NCBI GenBank assembly: GCA_964596165.1
Contig: CAZQTW010000054.1
Location: forward strand, 1-44,185
Length of the DNA stretch: 44,185 bases
Direction of reading: 5' to 3'
DNA from: CAYUQT01 sp964596165
Lineage (GTDB): Bacteria > Planctomycetota > Phycisphaerae > UBA1845 > JAFGLZ01
The notes under the pieces are model-generated. The model saw only the letters and a program-made list of their open reading frames with translations, was not told the DNA's origin and searched no databases. Each line of letters opens with the position of its first letter. The first letter of the stretch is position 1. The position numbers and the translations under genes are program-made. Shown one piece after another: positions 25,801 through 34,945 of the stretch.

Positions 25801-28298
25801 CACGTTTGCTGGAATGGCTATTGGGCGTGCCATCAATCCACCTTCAAGGCGGGCATGGATTCTCTCTCCGGTGGCAGATTCTATGGCCCGTGTGGTCGGT
25901 GGTTCTGATTGCAGTAGGGCTGGCGGCGTTCATCCTCTTGGTCTACAGACGGGAAGGCGGCGGACCCTGGAGACGGGTCGTTGGGGGAGCACTCCGAGCG
26001 GTGCTTGTGCTGTTGGTATTCTGCTTGATGCTTCAACCCCTTTTGGTTTTCCGTCGAACGCGCGTGGAACCGTCTCACGTCGTCTTGTTGGTCGATGCTT
26101 CAGCCAGCATGGGTGTGTCGGACCGTTACCCGTCCGGCCCGACATACGAGGGGCCGGCCAAGAGGGTGAAGGCGTACCCGCGGACCACACCGCAGACAAC
26201 CGGCGGCCGAGCGGTCCATTCGGAAGCGACGGATCGTGCGGCTACGACGACGGCGAAGACGACGACGTCGACTTCGCCCGGTTTTCTATCGGAGCTGAGC
26301 AATTGTTCTCGACTCGAGGTGTTGACTGCGTGTCTGTCCTGCGAGAACGGCGAGGCGCTGCGAGGCCTTGCGTCTCGAAACGGGTTGGCAGTGTATTCCT
26401 TCTCGGATCGGATCACGCGCCACACGGTTCCGACAGGTCGCGAGCCTCTGGATGAGGCGTTGACATGCCTGGCGAACCTTCAGGCCAAGGGGACTCAGAC
26501 GGACGTCGTTGCCGCATTGCAGGAGGTTCTCTCGGAGAACCGCTCGGGTCGTCTTTCCGGGATCATTCTGGCTTCCGATGGGCGGAACACGCGTTCCGGA
26601 GACGTCGAGGGCGTGGTCCGCATGGCCGTGGACGCAAACGTGCCTATCCACACTGTCCTGGTTGGCGTACCGGGCAAGCGTCGTGACGTCATCGTGGGCC
26701 CATCGGATGCGGAAGGGACGGTGTTCGTTCGCGATCCGATCGCCGTGCGGACGCGGATCGCGGTCGAGGGATTCGACGTGCCGGTGCCGCTGACGGTTCA
26801 GTTGTGCGGCGAGGACGGGCGAATCCTGGATCAACAGGTCGTAACACTGGGCTCGGACCAGGAATCGGCGACCGTCGAAACCAGATACCGGCCGGAGAGT
26901 CCCGGTCGAATCCGAATGCGAATTCAGGTTCCGACGCAAGAGGGCGAGGCGGATTCCGCGAATAACGTCGATGCGGTTGAGGTTGACGTTATCGAGGAGA
27001 GGATCCGGGTACTCTACGTGGACGGTTATCCCCGATATGAGTACCGCTATCTGAAGAACATGCTAATTCGGGAGCAGACCGTCACGGCCAGTTGCTTGCT
27101 CCTGTCGGCGGATGATGAATTCGTGCAAGAGGGGACGGAGCCGATTCGACGGTTCCCCGGCACGGCGGACGAGCTGAAGCCTTTCAATGTGGTGGTGTTT
27201 GGAGACGTGAACCCGCGCGCGGAGTGGTTGTCTGAGTCTCAAGCCGAGCTGCTCACGAAATGGGTGGGAGATCAGGGCGGTGGGTTCGTTATGATCGCCG
27301 GCCCCCGTTGGTCGCCACATGCATACGGGGGAACTCTGCTGGAGCGACTGGTTCCGGTGAAATCGTCGGCGGACACGGGGCGCGTGCCGGATTCCACCGC
27401 CCCCTTTCAGCTTCGTCAAACCCCAGAGGGAAGACACTCGCACGTGTTCCGTTTTGAGAGCGATCCGAATGCCAACGACTCGCTGTTGGCCGGCCTGCCG
27501 GAGATGTACTGGTTCGCTCGCACGCAAGGGGCCAAGCCGGGTGTCGAGGTCTTGGCCGAGCACCCAACGGTTCGCACCGTGGAAGATGCGATGCCGCTGG
27601 TCGTCGCGGGGCGGTACGGCGCCGGTACGACGATCTTTGTGGGTGTGGAGGAGACCTGGCGGTGGCGAAGAGGAGTCGGTTCCGTCTTCTTTGATGCGTT
27701 CTGGCTGCACCTGATTCGTTACGCGGCCCGACACCAACTGCTGGGGCGCGATCGGGGGCTTGTCTTGAGCGCCGATCGAACCCAATACGAGCCTGGGGAC
27801 CCCGTGGTGCTGACGCTACGGTCCTCGGATCCCCAGGAGCAGATGACGACTCCCGACCGGGTGACCGCTTTCGTGACGGACGCGGCGGGGCGCCTGGTGA
27901 CGCGCGTAGCCCTCAACCGGCTGGGGAAAGGATCATCCACCCACGAAGGGACATTCAGACCACCAAGGTCCGGCAACTTCATCGCGAGATTGGAGGCCGA
28001 CGCGACGATTCCAGGCCAACCCTTACTCTCAGTGACCATCCGCGTTGAATCGGCGGGGCCCGAAATGCGCCGGGTTGAGCCCGATCACGACCTGCTGAAG
28101 CAATTGGCCTCGAGAACAGGCGGGCTGGCCGTCGGGGTGGGGGAAATCGGCCGTATTTCAGAACACCTTGAAGATCGCCGCGTCCACATTCCGGACGATG
28201 TGGCGCGGCCCCTGTGGGACACGAAGTTGGTGCTCATACTCTTCACGCTTATAATCGGGACGGAATGGGTATGGCGAAAGGTGTCGGGCATGGTCTGA
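25797..28298 (+). CDS. vWA / amidotransferase-like membrane protein
   Basis: An 833-residue protein with two N-terminal helices (about 30-50 and 62-80) and a vWA domain whose metal motif is DASAS (100-104). A long insertion rich in Thr, Ala and Arg (about 110-165) sits inside the vWA region. Later comes an Ig-like part (about 305-400), then an amidotransferase-like domain (IRVLYVDGYPRYEYRYLKNML, GGGFVMIAGPRWSPHAYGGTLLERL). That domain has no Cys at the nucleophile elbow, so it is not expected to hydrolyse glutamine. A C-terminal helix is present near 815-830. The GTG start overlaps the previous stop, showing translational coupling and probably matched amounts of the two proteins. Confidence 0.8.
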   Translation: MTRLLEWLLGVPSIHLQGGHGFSLRWQILWPVWSVVLIAVGLAAFILLVYRREGGGPWRRVVGGALRAVLVLLVFCLMLQPLLVFRRTRVEPSHVVLLVDASASMGVSDRYPSGPTYEGPAKRVKAYPRTTPQTTGGRAVHSEATDRAATTTAKTTTSTSPGFLSELSNCSRLEVLTACLSCENGEALRGLASRNGLAVYSFSDRITRHTVPTGREPLDEALTCLANLQAKGTQTDVVAALQEVLSENRSGRLSGIILASDGRNTRSGDVEGVVRMAVDANVPIHTVLVGVPGKRRDVIVGPSDAEGTVFVRDPIAVRTRIAVEGFDVPVPLTVQLCGEDGRILDQQVVTLGSDQESATVETRYRPESPGRIRMRIQVPTQEGEADSANNVDAVEVDVIEERIRVLYVDGYPRYEYRYLKNMLIREQTVTASCLLLSADDEFVQEGTEPIRRFPGTADELKPFNVVVFGDVNPRAEWLSESQAELLTKWVGDQGGGFVMIAGPRWSPHAYGGTLLERLVPVKSSADTGRVPDSTAPFQLRQTPEGRHSHVFRFESDPNANDSLLAGLPEMYWFARTQGAKPGVEVLAEHPTVRTVEDAMPLVVAGRYGAGTTIFVGVEETWRWRRGVGSVFFDAFWLHLIRYAARHQLLGRDRGLVLSADRTQYEPGDPVVLTLRSSDPQEQMTTPDRVTAFVTDAAGRLVTRVALNRLGKGSSTHEGTFRPPRSGNFIARLEADATIPGQPLLSVTIRVESAGPEMRRVEPDHDLLKQLASRTGGLAVGVGEIGRISEHLEDRRVHIPDDVARPLWDTKLVLILFTLIIGTEWVWRKVSGMV

Positions 28299-28368
28299 GC
28301 ATCGGCGCCGTAGCCTCACGCGTTTGCCGTGCGACGGCAGCGCCGGACTCTCCTGAATAGTCTGAACC

Positions 28369-31300
28369 ATGAGTGACGACCGACTACTGCAGAAGCTCAA
28401 CGGGCTCCGAATGAGGGTCCGTCTGCTGCTGTTCGCCGACGGTGTGGGGGTTGTACTTGCCGCGGCCATGGTCGCTGCGTTCTTGGCGGCCTTGATCGAC
28501 TACCTACTTCTTCTGCCGGCCCCGGCCAGACTGCTCATAGCCCTCCTGGTGGTCGGGGGGCTTCTGGTCGCCCTGCGTCGGTATGTCATGCCGGCGATCC
28601 TGGCGGACATTGACCTGGACGAGATTGCCGGACTCTTGGATTCGCGGTTTGCGGAGTCGGAAGACCGTCTGACGAGCGCCATTGCCTTTCGTCGGTCATC
28701 GGTTTTGGCGAGCTTGCCCATGATCCGACGTGTTGTGGAGCAGGCCGACGAGTTGGTGGAACGTATCCCCACCGAGGCCGTCGTCCGGATTCGCCGGCCG
28801 ATGATCACGGTGGCGATCGCGGCGTTTCTTTTCAGTGGGATGGCGACGATTGCGTGGGCGGTTCCCGGGTTCGTACGGACGGCGTTCAACCGGTATGTAT
28901 CGCCCTACGGTTCCGCGCAGTGGCCTCGACGTGTCCTGATCGAACCTTTGACGGGGGATGTGAAGCGGCCGTTGGGCGAATCATTCGAGGCGAGGGCCCG
29001 CATTGTCCGGGGGATGGACGCCTCGCTTCGGGTTTACGTATGGACGGAGCTAACGGGTGGGCAGAGACGCCGTTTGCCGATGGCTTATGACCCGAAAGCA
29101 GGCGAGTACCTGCACTCGTTTACGGGCTTGAGCGAAGGTTTCTCATACTGGTTCGAGGCGGGAGACGACGTGGCGCCGGGCAGCGGCGAGGCTTTTCGCG
29201 TTGTGGTCGTACCGCGCCCGTCCGTTCTGGAGGCCGTACTCGAGATCACGGATCCGCCCTATGTGAAGGGAAGCGAGCCCAGGCGAATGACTCTAGGGGA
29301 ATCGCCTGTGTCTGTCGTCGAGGGCAGCAGCGGGAGGCTAACGGTTCGGGTCAACAAGGCTGTCGGACTTGACTCGGCAGGTCGGCCTAGGGCCGGCGTC
29401 ACGCCACCCGGTATGCCGACGGTCTGCATGGCGTCGATTGGTTCGGCCGGGGATCGATTCGCCGCGGAGTTTCCGATTGTTACAGGTGGATCGCTTGCAG
29501 TTCATTTGGTGGACAATGACGGCTTTGACAATCGCGGCGGAATGACCTACACGTTGGTGGTCCGATCCGATGAGCTGCCTCGTGTGGTCTTGGTCGAACC
29601 TCCGCCTGTCGTGGAAGTCACGCCCATGGCCACGGTTCATGTGCTGATCTCGGTGGAGGATGACTTCGGGATAACACGGCTGGCGCTCCAGGCAAATGTG
29701 GATGGTCCTGCGGATCAGCCGCCTGCTGTCTTCGACCTAAGCGACCGTCTGCGGCCGGGGCGGGGCTTGGGGCGATACAGCGCGGAAGTGGGATGGGCGT
29801 GGGAACTTCGGCGTCTGAGCCTGAAGCCGGGGGACGGAGTGAGTTATCAGGCGATTGCGACCGACTGTTTTGAGCTCAACGGCCGTCGGCACCCCTCGGT
29901 TCGTTCAACTCCCATGCGTCTGAAGGTCGTCTCTCCCGAGCAGCTCGGTGACCGCATTCGAGAAGAGGTCATGCACCTCAAGGGGACGCTTCGAGATCTT
30001 CTCACAGGTCAGGAGAGCTTACTGGAGCAAGCCGAGGGCATACGGAGGGAGTTCGACAAGACCAGAGGACTGCCCGATCCGGAACGACGGTCGCTCGAGC
30101 AGACAGCCGCGCGCCAAGTCCAACTTGCGGCTCGATCGACTCACCTGAGCGGCCGGTTCCGCCGACTGGTTGACCGCATCGACGCGAATCGCCTCGAAAT
30201 GGCGGAGCTCCGTGCGCGAAGCCTGGAGGCATGGCGCACGCTCGGAAGCCTTGCGGTAGGGTCCATGAAGCAAGCGGGCGAACGGCTCCAGCACGCCATT
30301 CAGTCATCGACATCCCCCATGGGACAAGCCGAGTCTCTCGGGATCGCCGTGGATGCGCAGCGGTCCGGCGTGGACGACCTCCGATCGCTGCTGGCGGAGA
30401 TGGAGCGATGGGGGGACTTCCAGGATATCATCCGCCAGGTACAGCACCTGCTGGATCAACAGGAGCGCCAGACGCAATCGACGCATCGACTCGGGCAGCG
30501 AACGATCGGACGCCAGACGGAGAGCCTGCCGCCTCCGCTGCACGCCGAGCTCAAGGATCATGAGAAGCAGCAACGCCGGCTTGCGGAGGACGTGGTTCGC
30601 CTTCGAGAGAACCTGGGTCGAATGGTCCGGACGATAGGTCCAACTGATCCGAAGGCCGGCGAGGCACTCGACGGTGCCCGGCGCGTTGCTGAGGCCCTGG
30701 AGCCGGATCGCAGAATGACTGCCGCCGCCGTCTCGATTGCGGCCAATCGAATGGCGGAGGCGCAGTCCGAGCAGAGAGCGGCTGAGGAGGGTATTCGGCA
30801 AGTCCTGGCCGCATTGGAGCGGCGGGAGGCCGATCATCTCGAGAACCTGGATCGGCAGCTTCGGGGCGTCGTGGAGAGAGTTCAGGGGATGATGGGCGAC
30901 CAGCAGAGGTTGTCGGAGGAGACTCTGCGGCTGAAGGGCGGATCGACCGAGGAGTTGAAAAGGCGGGAACTGGTTGAGCGGCAGCGGGGTCTGGCGCGTT
31001 CGGCTTGGGCCGTCGCCGACGAATTGGCGGGCGTGGCTCGTGCGGACGGGCCGACCCGCGGCTTGCGCAGAGCCGGCACTCGCATGAACCAGGCAGCGGA
31101 TCAACTGGCGGAAGGGAAACCTGACCTTGCGACGAGCGAACAAGACCGGGCGATGCAGGACATGAAAGATGTCCTGGAGCACCTTCAGAAACTCGCGGCG
31201 GAAGCCGGTGCGGAAAGGGCGGCCAAAAGCCTGGAGGCGATTCGGGACGAGATGAAGAAGCTCCGCGATGTGCAGGCGGACCTGAACGGACGGCTGGGTG

Positions 31301-31860
31301 AGCTGGTCCGGGCGAGCAGCAACGGCCAAGACCTCTCTCGTGCGGAATGGCGCCGAGTGGACCGGCTAGCCGACCAGCAGCGAGAAGTAGGTGCCGGTTG
31401 GGAGAAGCTGCGCGCTCGCGTTGAGGCGGCGCCGGTCTACGACTGGGTCATGCGTCAAGTCGGCGAGGATATCAAGACCCTAGCCCATCGCTATGACCAG
31501 AGGCTCCTGGATGCTCGAAGCACCGAGATGGCAGGCGATGTCCTCGAACACATGACTCAGCTTGTGAACGGACTGGCGCAGGAGCTGCCGGATATCGAGG
31601 AATCACCCTTTGCCGAACAAGGCGGGAGCGGGCAGGGAAGCCCAACCGGAAAGACCAAGTCCGTGCCCACCGCGGCCGAACTGACGGTTCTCAAGGCCAT
31701 GCAGATGATGGTGAACCGACGAACGCGAGACCTTGACCTGGTCGGGGACCTTCGAGGTCGCAACAGTGAGGCGTATCTGGAGGAGCTTCGGCAACTGGGC
31801 AATAGACAGGAGCAAGTGCGCGCCCTGGCAGAGGAGATCAGTCGGCGAGGGATGCGGTGA
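28369..31860 (+). CDS. Large coiled-coil membrane protein (DUF4175-like)
   Basis: A 1163-residue protein with three N-terminal hydrophobic helices (about 23-45, 47-67 and 140-165). Beta-rich Ig-like segments follow up to about residue 520. Residues 525-1080 are a very long Arg/Glu/Gln/Leu-rich helical, probably coiled-coil, region (for example ERRSLEQTAARQVQLAARSTHLSGRFRRLVDRI). Layout and position after vWA/BatA genes match DUF4175-type proteins of planctomycetes and proteobacteria; function is unknown. A periplasmic scaffold is a reasonable inference. It follows a 70-bp gap with no visible promoter and a weak ribosome-binding site. Confidence 0.75.
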   Translation: MSDDRLLQKLNGLRMRVRLLLFADGVGVVLAAAMVAAFLAALIDYLLLLPAPARLLIALLVVGGLLVALRRYVMPAILADIDLDEIAGLLDSRFAESEDRLTSAIAFRRSSVLASLPMIRRVVEQADELVERIPTEAVVRIRRPMITVAIAAFLFSGMATIAWAVPGFVRTAFNRYVSPYGSAQWPRRVLIEPLTGDVKRPLGESFEARARIVRGMDASLRVYVWTELTGGQRRRLPMAYDPKAGEYLHSFTGLSEGFSYWFEAGDDVAPGSGEAFRVVVVPRPSVLEAVLEITDPPYVKGSEPRRMTLGESPVSVVEGSSGRLTVRVNKAVGLDSAGRPRAGVTPPGMPTVCMASIGSAGDRFAAEFPIVTGGSLAVHLVDNDGFDNRGGMTYTLVVRSDELPRVVLVEPPPVVEVTPMATVHVLISVEDDFGITRLALQANVDGPADQPPAVFDLSDRLRPGRGLGRYSAEVGWAWELRRLSLKPGDGVSYQAIATDCFELNGRRHPSVRSTPMRLKVVSPEQLGDRIREEVMHLKGTLRDLLTGQESLLEQAEGIRREFDKTRGLPDPERRSLEQTAARQVQLAARSTHLSGRFRRLVDRIDANRLEMAELRARSLEAWRTLGSLAVGSMKQAGERLQHAIQSSTSPMGQAESLGIAVDAQRSGVDDLRSLLAEMERWGDFQDIIRQVQHLLDQQERQTQSTHRLGQRTIGRQTESLPPPLHAELKDHEKQQRRLAEDVVRLRENLGRMVRTIGPTDPKAGEALDGARRVAEALEPDRRMTAAAVSIAANRMAEAQSEQRAAEEGIRQVLAALERREADHLENLDRQLRGVVERVQGMMGDQQRLSEETLRLKGGSTEELKRRELVERQRGLARSAWAVADELAGVARADGPTRGLRRAGTRMNQAADQLAEGKPDLATSEQDRAMQDMKDVLEHLQKLAAEAGAERAAKSLEAIRDEMKKLRDVQADLNGRLGELVRASSNGQDLSRAEWRRVDRLADQQREVGAGWEKLRARVEAAPVYDWVMRQVGEDIKTLAHRYDQRLLDARSTEMAGDVLEHMTQLVNGLAQELPDIEESPFAEQGGSGQGSPTGKTKSVPTAAELTVLKAMQMMVNRRTRDLDLVGDLRGRNSEAYLEELRQLGNRQEQVRALAEEISRRGMR

Positions 31861-31872
31861 CGGCTTTGCAGG

Positions 31873-32565
31873 ATGGGTGTCCGAGTGCGTAGGGCTTTGA
31901 TCAGACTGGCGGCGGGAAGTTGGGTGGTGGTCATGGCCATGGAGGCCGTTCTCGCGGAAGGGGGAACTTCGAGCCGGCCGGCATCCGCGGTGGGAGCATC
32001 GCGACCGTCCAGTCATGTCAGTGAACGCGACGAGGCCCTGATCCGAAAGCTGCTCGGTGAAGCGACGGGTCGGGATCGAGCCCCGGCGATCGAACGGGCC
32101 ATCGAAGGAATGCATGGGTCGCGAGTGATGTTGTCTCGACAATTCGATCCGGGCAGCCAGACGCAGAAGATTCAGCGAAAGATCCTTGCGGATCTCGACG
32201 AGGCGATCGCCGAGGCCATACGTTCCACCAAGGGCAAACCGGGGTCGAGCCAGGCAACAACGTCGCCCGCCGACAAGCCTCGGCGTTCCGGCACGAGGCC
32301 GACGGGCGATCGGACGGCGTCGGCCAGTGGACCTTCCGAGCAGAAGGGGGACGAACCGCTTTCGGATGGGCAGACGACGCGGGGGCGGGCGATGTCGACA
32401 ACGGTTCCGTCCGGTCGGCTTCGCGAGCTGCGTCGTGGGTGGGGTTGGCTGCCGTCTCGGGATCGGGAAGAAGTCGTTCAGGGATTCGGACAGGATTCGT
32501 TGCCGAAATACCGTGAGTGGATTGAACGGTACTATCGTGCACTGGCCGAGCCGCGAAAGGATTGA
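31873..32565 (+). CDS. Small secreted protein of the vWA operon
   Basis: A 230-residue protein of unknown function. It has a signal-like N-terminus (RRALIRLAAGSWVVVMAMEAVLAEG), a charged helical part (about 50-120), a disordered Ser/Thr/Pro/Gly-rich linker (about 122-180) and a compact C-terminal motif (WGWLPSRDREEVVQ, PKYREWIERYYRALAE). Similar C-terminal motifs occur in small proteins from planctomycete vWA operons, as I recall them; this needs a database check. It starts 12 bp after the coiled-coil gene, and its end carries the ribosome-binding site of the next gene. Confidence 0.65.
   Translation: MGVRVRRALIRLAAGSWVVVMAMEAVLAEGGTSSRPASAVGASRPSSHVSERDEALIRKLLGEATGRDRAPAIERAIEGMHGSRVMLSRQFDPGSQTQKIQRKILADLDEAIAEAIRSTKGKPGSSQATTSPADKPRRSGTRPTGDRTASASGPSEQKGDEPLSDGQTTRGRAMSTTVPSGRLRELRRGWGWLPSRDREEVVQGFGQDSLPKYREWIERYYRALAEPRKD
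32556..32561 (+). promoter_or_regulatory. Ribosome-binding site fixing the alpha-toroid protein start
   Basis: AAAGGA lies inside the last codons of the upstream gene, 8 nt before the GTG at 32570. It supports this start over far-upstream in-frame openings that would overlap the previous gene by almost 400 bp. Confidence 0.6.
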
Positions 32566-32569
32566 ACCC

Positions 32570-33622
32570 GTGGTTGGACTCGAGTGGGTTTGGAAGCGAT
32601 CGCGTTGGGTGTGGGCTTCTCTGATCTCAGGAGTCCTGGCATCCTGGGCATCCGCTGCCACGGCGGCTCTGCCCACGCGTCCTTCGGCCTCGGAGATTAC
32701 ACCGGAGGTCGAGCGCGCCGTGACCAAGGGTATGATGTGGCTGGCTCTTCAACAGAAGCCGGACGGTTCATTCGGCAGCGGCTCCAACTACGGTCGGAAC
32801 ACCGCAATTACGGCATTGGCCTGCATGGCCTATATGTGTGACGGCCAGATGCCGGATCGCGGGCGTTACGGAAGCGCGGTCCGCAAAGGGCTTGAATTCA
32901 TCCTCCGGTCAAGCAGCGAGAGCGGTCTTCTCGCGGCGGAAACGTCGCACGGTCCCATGTACGAACACGGATTCTCCACTCTTTTTCTGGCGGAAGTTTA
33001 CGGCATGACACACCTGTCGGGCCTGGATGAGAAGCTCCGGCGAGCCGTTCACCTGATCGTTCGAACGCAGAACGACCAGGGGGGATGGCGATATCAACCG
33101 GTCAGGAGCGACGCGGATATCAGCGTTACTATCTGTCAGGTGATGGCGTTGCGGTCCGCTCGGAATGCCGGGATTGCGGTGCCCAAGTCGACGATCGATC
33201 GAGCGGTGGACTATGTGCGGCGCAGTCAGAACTCGGATGGCGGTTTTCGATACATGCTGACGCCGGGCGAATCGGCCTTTGCCCGTTCCGCGGCCGGCGT
33301 GGCGGCGCTCTATTACTGCGGTATCTACCAGGACCCTGTTATCGACCGGGGGCTGGCCTATCTGCAACGATTTCGGCCCGGTCCTTCGACGTCGTATCGT
33401 GTGCCGCACTATTACTATGGCCAGTACTATGCCATACAGGCGATGTTTGTGGCGGGAGGAGAGCATTGGGAGCGGTGGTGGCCGGCGATCCGAGACAGCT
33501 TACTGTCCCAACAGGACGCGGACGGCGCCTGGCAAGGTGAAGCGGGCAATGAATATGGGACGGCGATGGCGTTGATCATCTTGCAGGTTCCCAAGAGGCT
33601 TCTGCCGATCTTTGAGCGGTGA
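32570..33622 (+). CDS. Secreted prenyltransferase/squalene-cyclase-like alpha-toroid protein
   Basis: A 350-residue protein with a signal peptide (about 1-33, WKRSRWVWASLISGVLASWASAATA-like). The body has four QW-type repeats of the alpha/alpha-toroid fold: WLALQQKPDGSFGSG, IVRTQNDQGGWRY, YVRRSQNSDGGFRYM and SLLSQQDADGAW. True cyclases carry an acidic DxDD motif and are twice as long; neither is seen here, so an enzymatic cyclase is unlikely. A binding or structural role outside the inner membrane is more plausible. It is a standard neighbour of vWA/BatA genes in planctomycetes. Its stop overlaps the next start by GTGA. Confidence 0.75.
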   Translation: MVGLEWVWKRSRWVWASLISGVLASWASAATAALPTRPSASEITPEVERAVTKGMMWLALQQKPDGSFGSGSNYGRNTAITALACMAYMCDGQMPDRGRYGSAVRKGLEFILRSSSESGLLAAETSHGPMYEHGFSTLFLAEVYGMTHLSGLDEKLRRAVHLIVRTQNDQGGWRYQPVRSDADISVTICQVMALRSARNAGIAVPKSTIDRAVDYVRRSQNSDGGFRYMLTPGESAFARSAAGVAALYYCGIYQDPVIDRGLAYLQRFRPGPSTSYRVPHYYYGQYYAIQAMFVAGGEHWERWWPAIRDSLLSQQDADGAWQGEAGNEYGTAMALIILQVPKRLLPIFER

Positions 33623-34923
33623 CCCCGATGTCGGTCTTTCAAACCATCTACCGGTTCATGATTGCGGCAGCAGGGGCGGGTCTCTGCGGTGGCGTCGCCG
33701 GCGCGGCCGAGGGTCGCCATGTCGGCGTGTGGACTCTGGAGGCGGATCGGCTCGGAGGTCATTTGCGGGCGTTTGATCTCCGTACTGGGTTGTCTTTGCA
33801 GGCGAACGACCGGACGATCCACTTGCGCCCCGATGAGGTGGTTCGAATTCAGACGGACGCCCGGGGACTGCCGCGGGACGGAAGCGCCCCCCTCTGGAGT
33901 CTGGACCAGGGCGACAGGGTCTATGGGCATGTGGTGGCGGGCTCCGACCGCACGGTAACCCTGCGGAACGACGAGCTCGGCACGCTGCAGTTAGACCTAT
34001 CGCGTCTACGCGAAGCGGCGTTTTCCGCCGCTCGCACCGTGGGGGCGATCAAAGACCCCACGGCCACTGCCGCCCGGGCGTCTGGGGACGACGAAGTGCT
34101 CTTGGCCAACGGGGATCGCATCACGGGACTGATTGAGCGGATCGATCCGAATGGGTTAAGAATCGAAACCGACTCGGAGCACACGCAGATTGGCATGGGC
34201 GTTGTGTCTCGGGTTCGGTTCGCCCATGTAAAACGTGCCGCCGAGCAAACGGGCACAGAGACAGGGCTTCGGGCGAGGCTCATGCTGGCGGATGGTTCGA
34301 TACTGACCGTCTCGGGCATTCGGTGGCACGAAGGCAAATTCCTCTTGCGTTTTGGGGACGGGATAACTGAGACACGAGCGGTGCCGATGAGTCTTCCTCG
34401 TCCCGGTCGGAATCAGAATGCGGAGATGACTGACGGTGAGAGATCGCTCGCCGCCGATCGTGTCTTGCTGATCGAGGTCCTGGGCGGAAGATGGCGGTGG
34501 CTGACGGACATGACCCCTTCCCATTCAGAACATGTTCCGTTGTTGGACGTTCACTGGCCGCACCGTGTTGACTCGAATGTAAAGGGCGAACCGATGCGAG
34601 TTGGGGGGCTCGACTATACGCGAGGGCTCGGGGTGCATAGCCGATCACGGCTTGTCTATGAGTTGGACCCGACCTGTGAACGTTTCGTGAGTCACTATGG
34701 AATCGACGATGATAGCGGTCCTCAGGCCCACGTGGAGGTCAAGGTCCTGGTGGACGGCAAGGTGGTCCACAGCGATTCCGACGTTCGATGCAGTGGGCGG
34801 CTCAGCAAGGTCACCGCGGATCTTCGCGGTGGAAAGCGACTCGAGCTGTTCGTCGATTTCGGTAAGAACGGCGACCTACTGGACCGGTTCAACTGGATTG
34901 ACCCGGGCATTATCAGGCGGTGA
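33619..34923 (+). CDS. Secreted NPCBM-domain protein
   Basis: A 434-residue protein with a signal peptide (about 1-30, ending VAGAAEG). Beta-rich segments with repeated LANGDRITGLIERID-like patterns occupy about residues 35-280. A C-terminal NPCBM/NEW2-type module spans about 295-434 and is recognised by GGLDYTRGLGVHSRSRLVYEL, FVSHYGIDDDSG, VKVLVDGKVVHSDS and FNWIDPGII. NPCBM modules usually bind carbohydrate. Translation may start at GTG 33619, coupled to the previous stop, or at ATG 33628 three codons later. It is the last gene of the vWA run and converges with dedA. Confidence 0.75.
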   Translation: MTPMSVFQTIYRFMIAAAGAGLCGGVAGAAEGRHVGVWTLEADRLGGHLRAFDLRTGLSLQANDRTIHLRPDEVVRIQTDARGLPRDGSAPLWSLDQGDRVYGHVVAGSDRTVTLRNDELGTLQLDLSRLREAAFSAARTVGAIKDPTATAARASGDDEVLLANGDRITGLIERIDPNGLRIETDSEHTQIGMGVVSRVRFAHVKRAAEQTGTETGLRARLMLADGSILTVSGIRWHEGKFLLRFGDGITETRAVPMSLPRPGRNQNAEMTDGERSLAADRVLLIEVLGGRWRWLTDMTPSHSEHVPLLDVHWPHRVDSNVKGEPMRVGGLDYTRGLGVHSRSRLVYELDPTCERFVSHYGIDDDSGPQAHVEVKVLVDGKVVHSDSDVRCSGRLSKVTADLRGGKRLELFVDFGKNGDLLDRFNWIDPGIIRR

Positions 34924-34945
34924 GTTCGAACTACCCCCTGTGCTG

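Noticed and set aside
30304..31329. 341-codon minus-strand open frame
   Set aside because: It is antisense to the coiled-coil gene and mirrors its Arg/Glu/Leu codons; no domain is seen.
32186..32569. In-frame upstream extension of the alpha-toroid gene
   Set aside because: It overlaps the previous gene almost completely and encodes an Arg-rich antisense-like sequence; the GTG at 32570 gives a signal peptide and has a proper ribosome-binding site.
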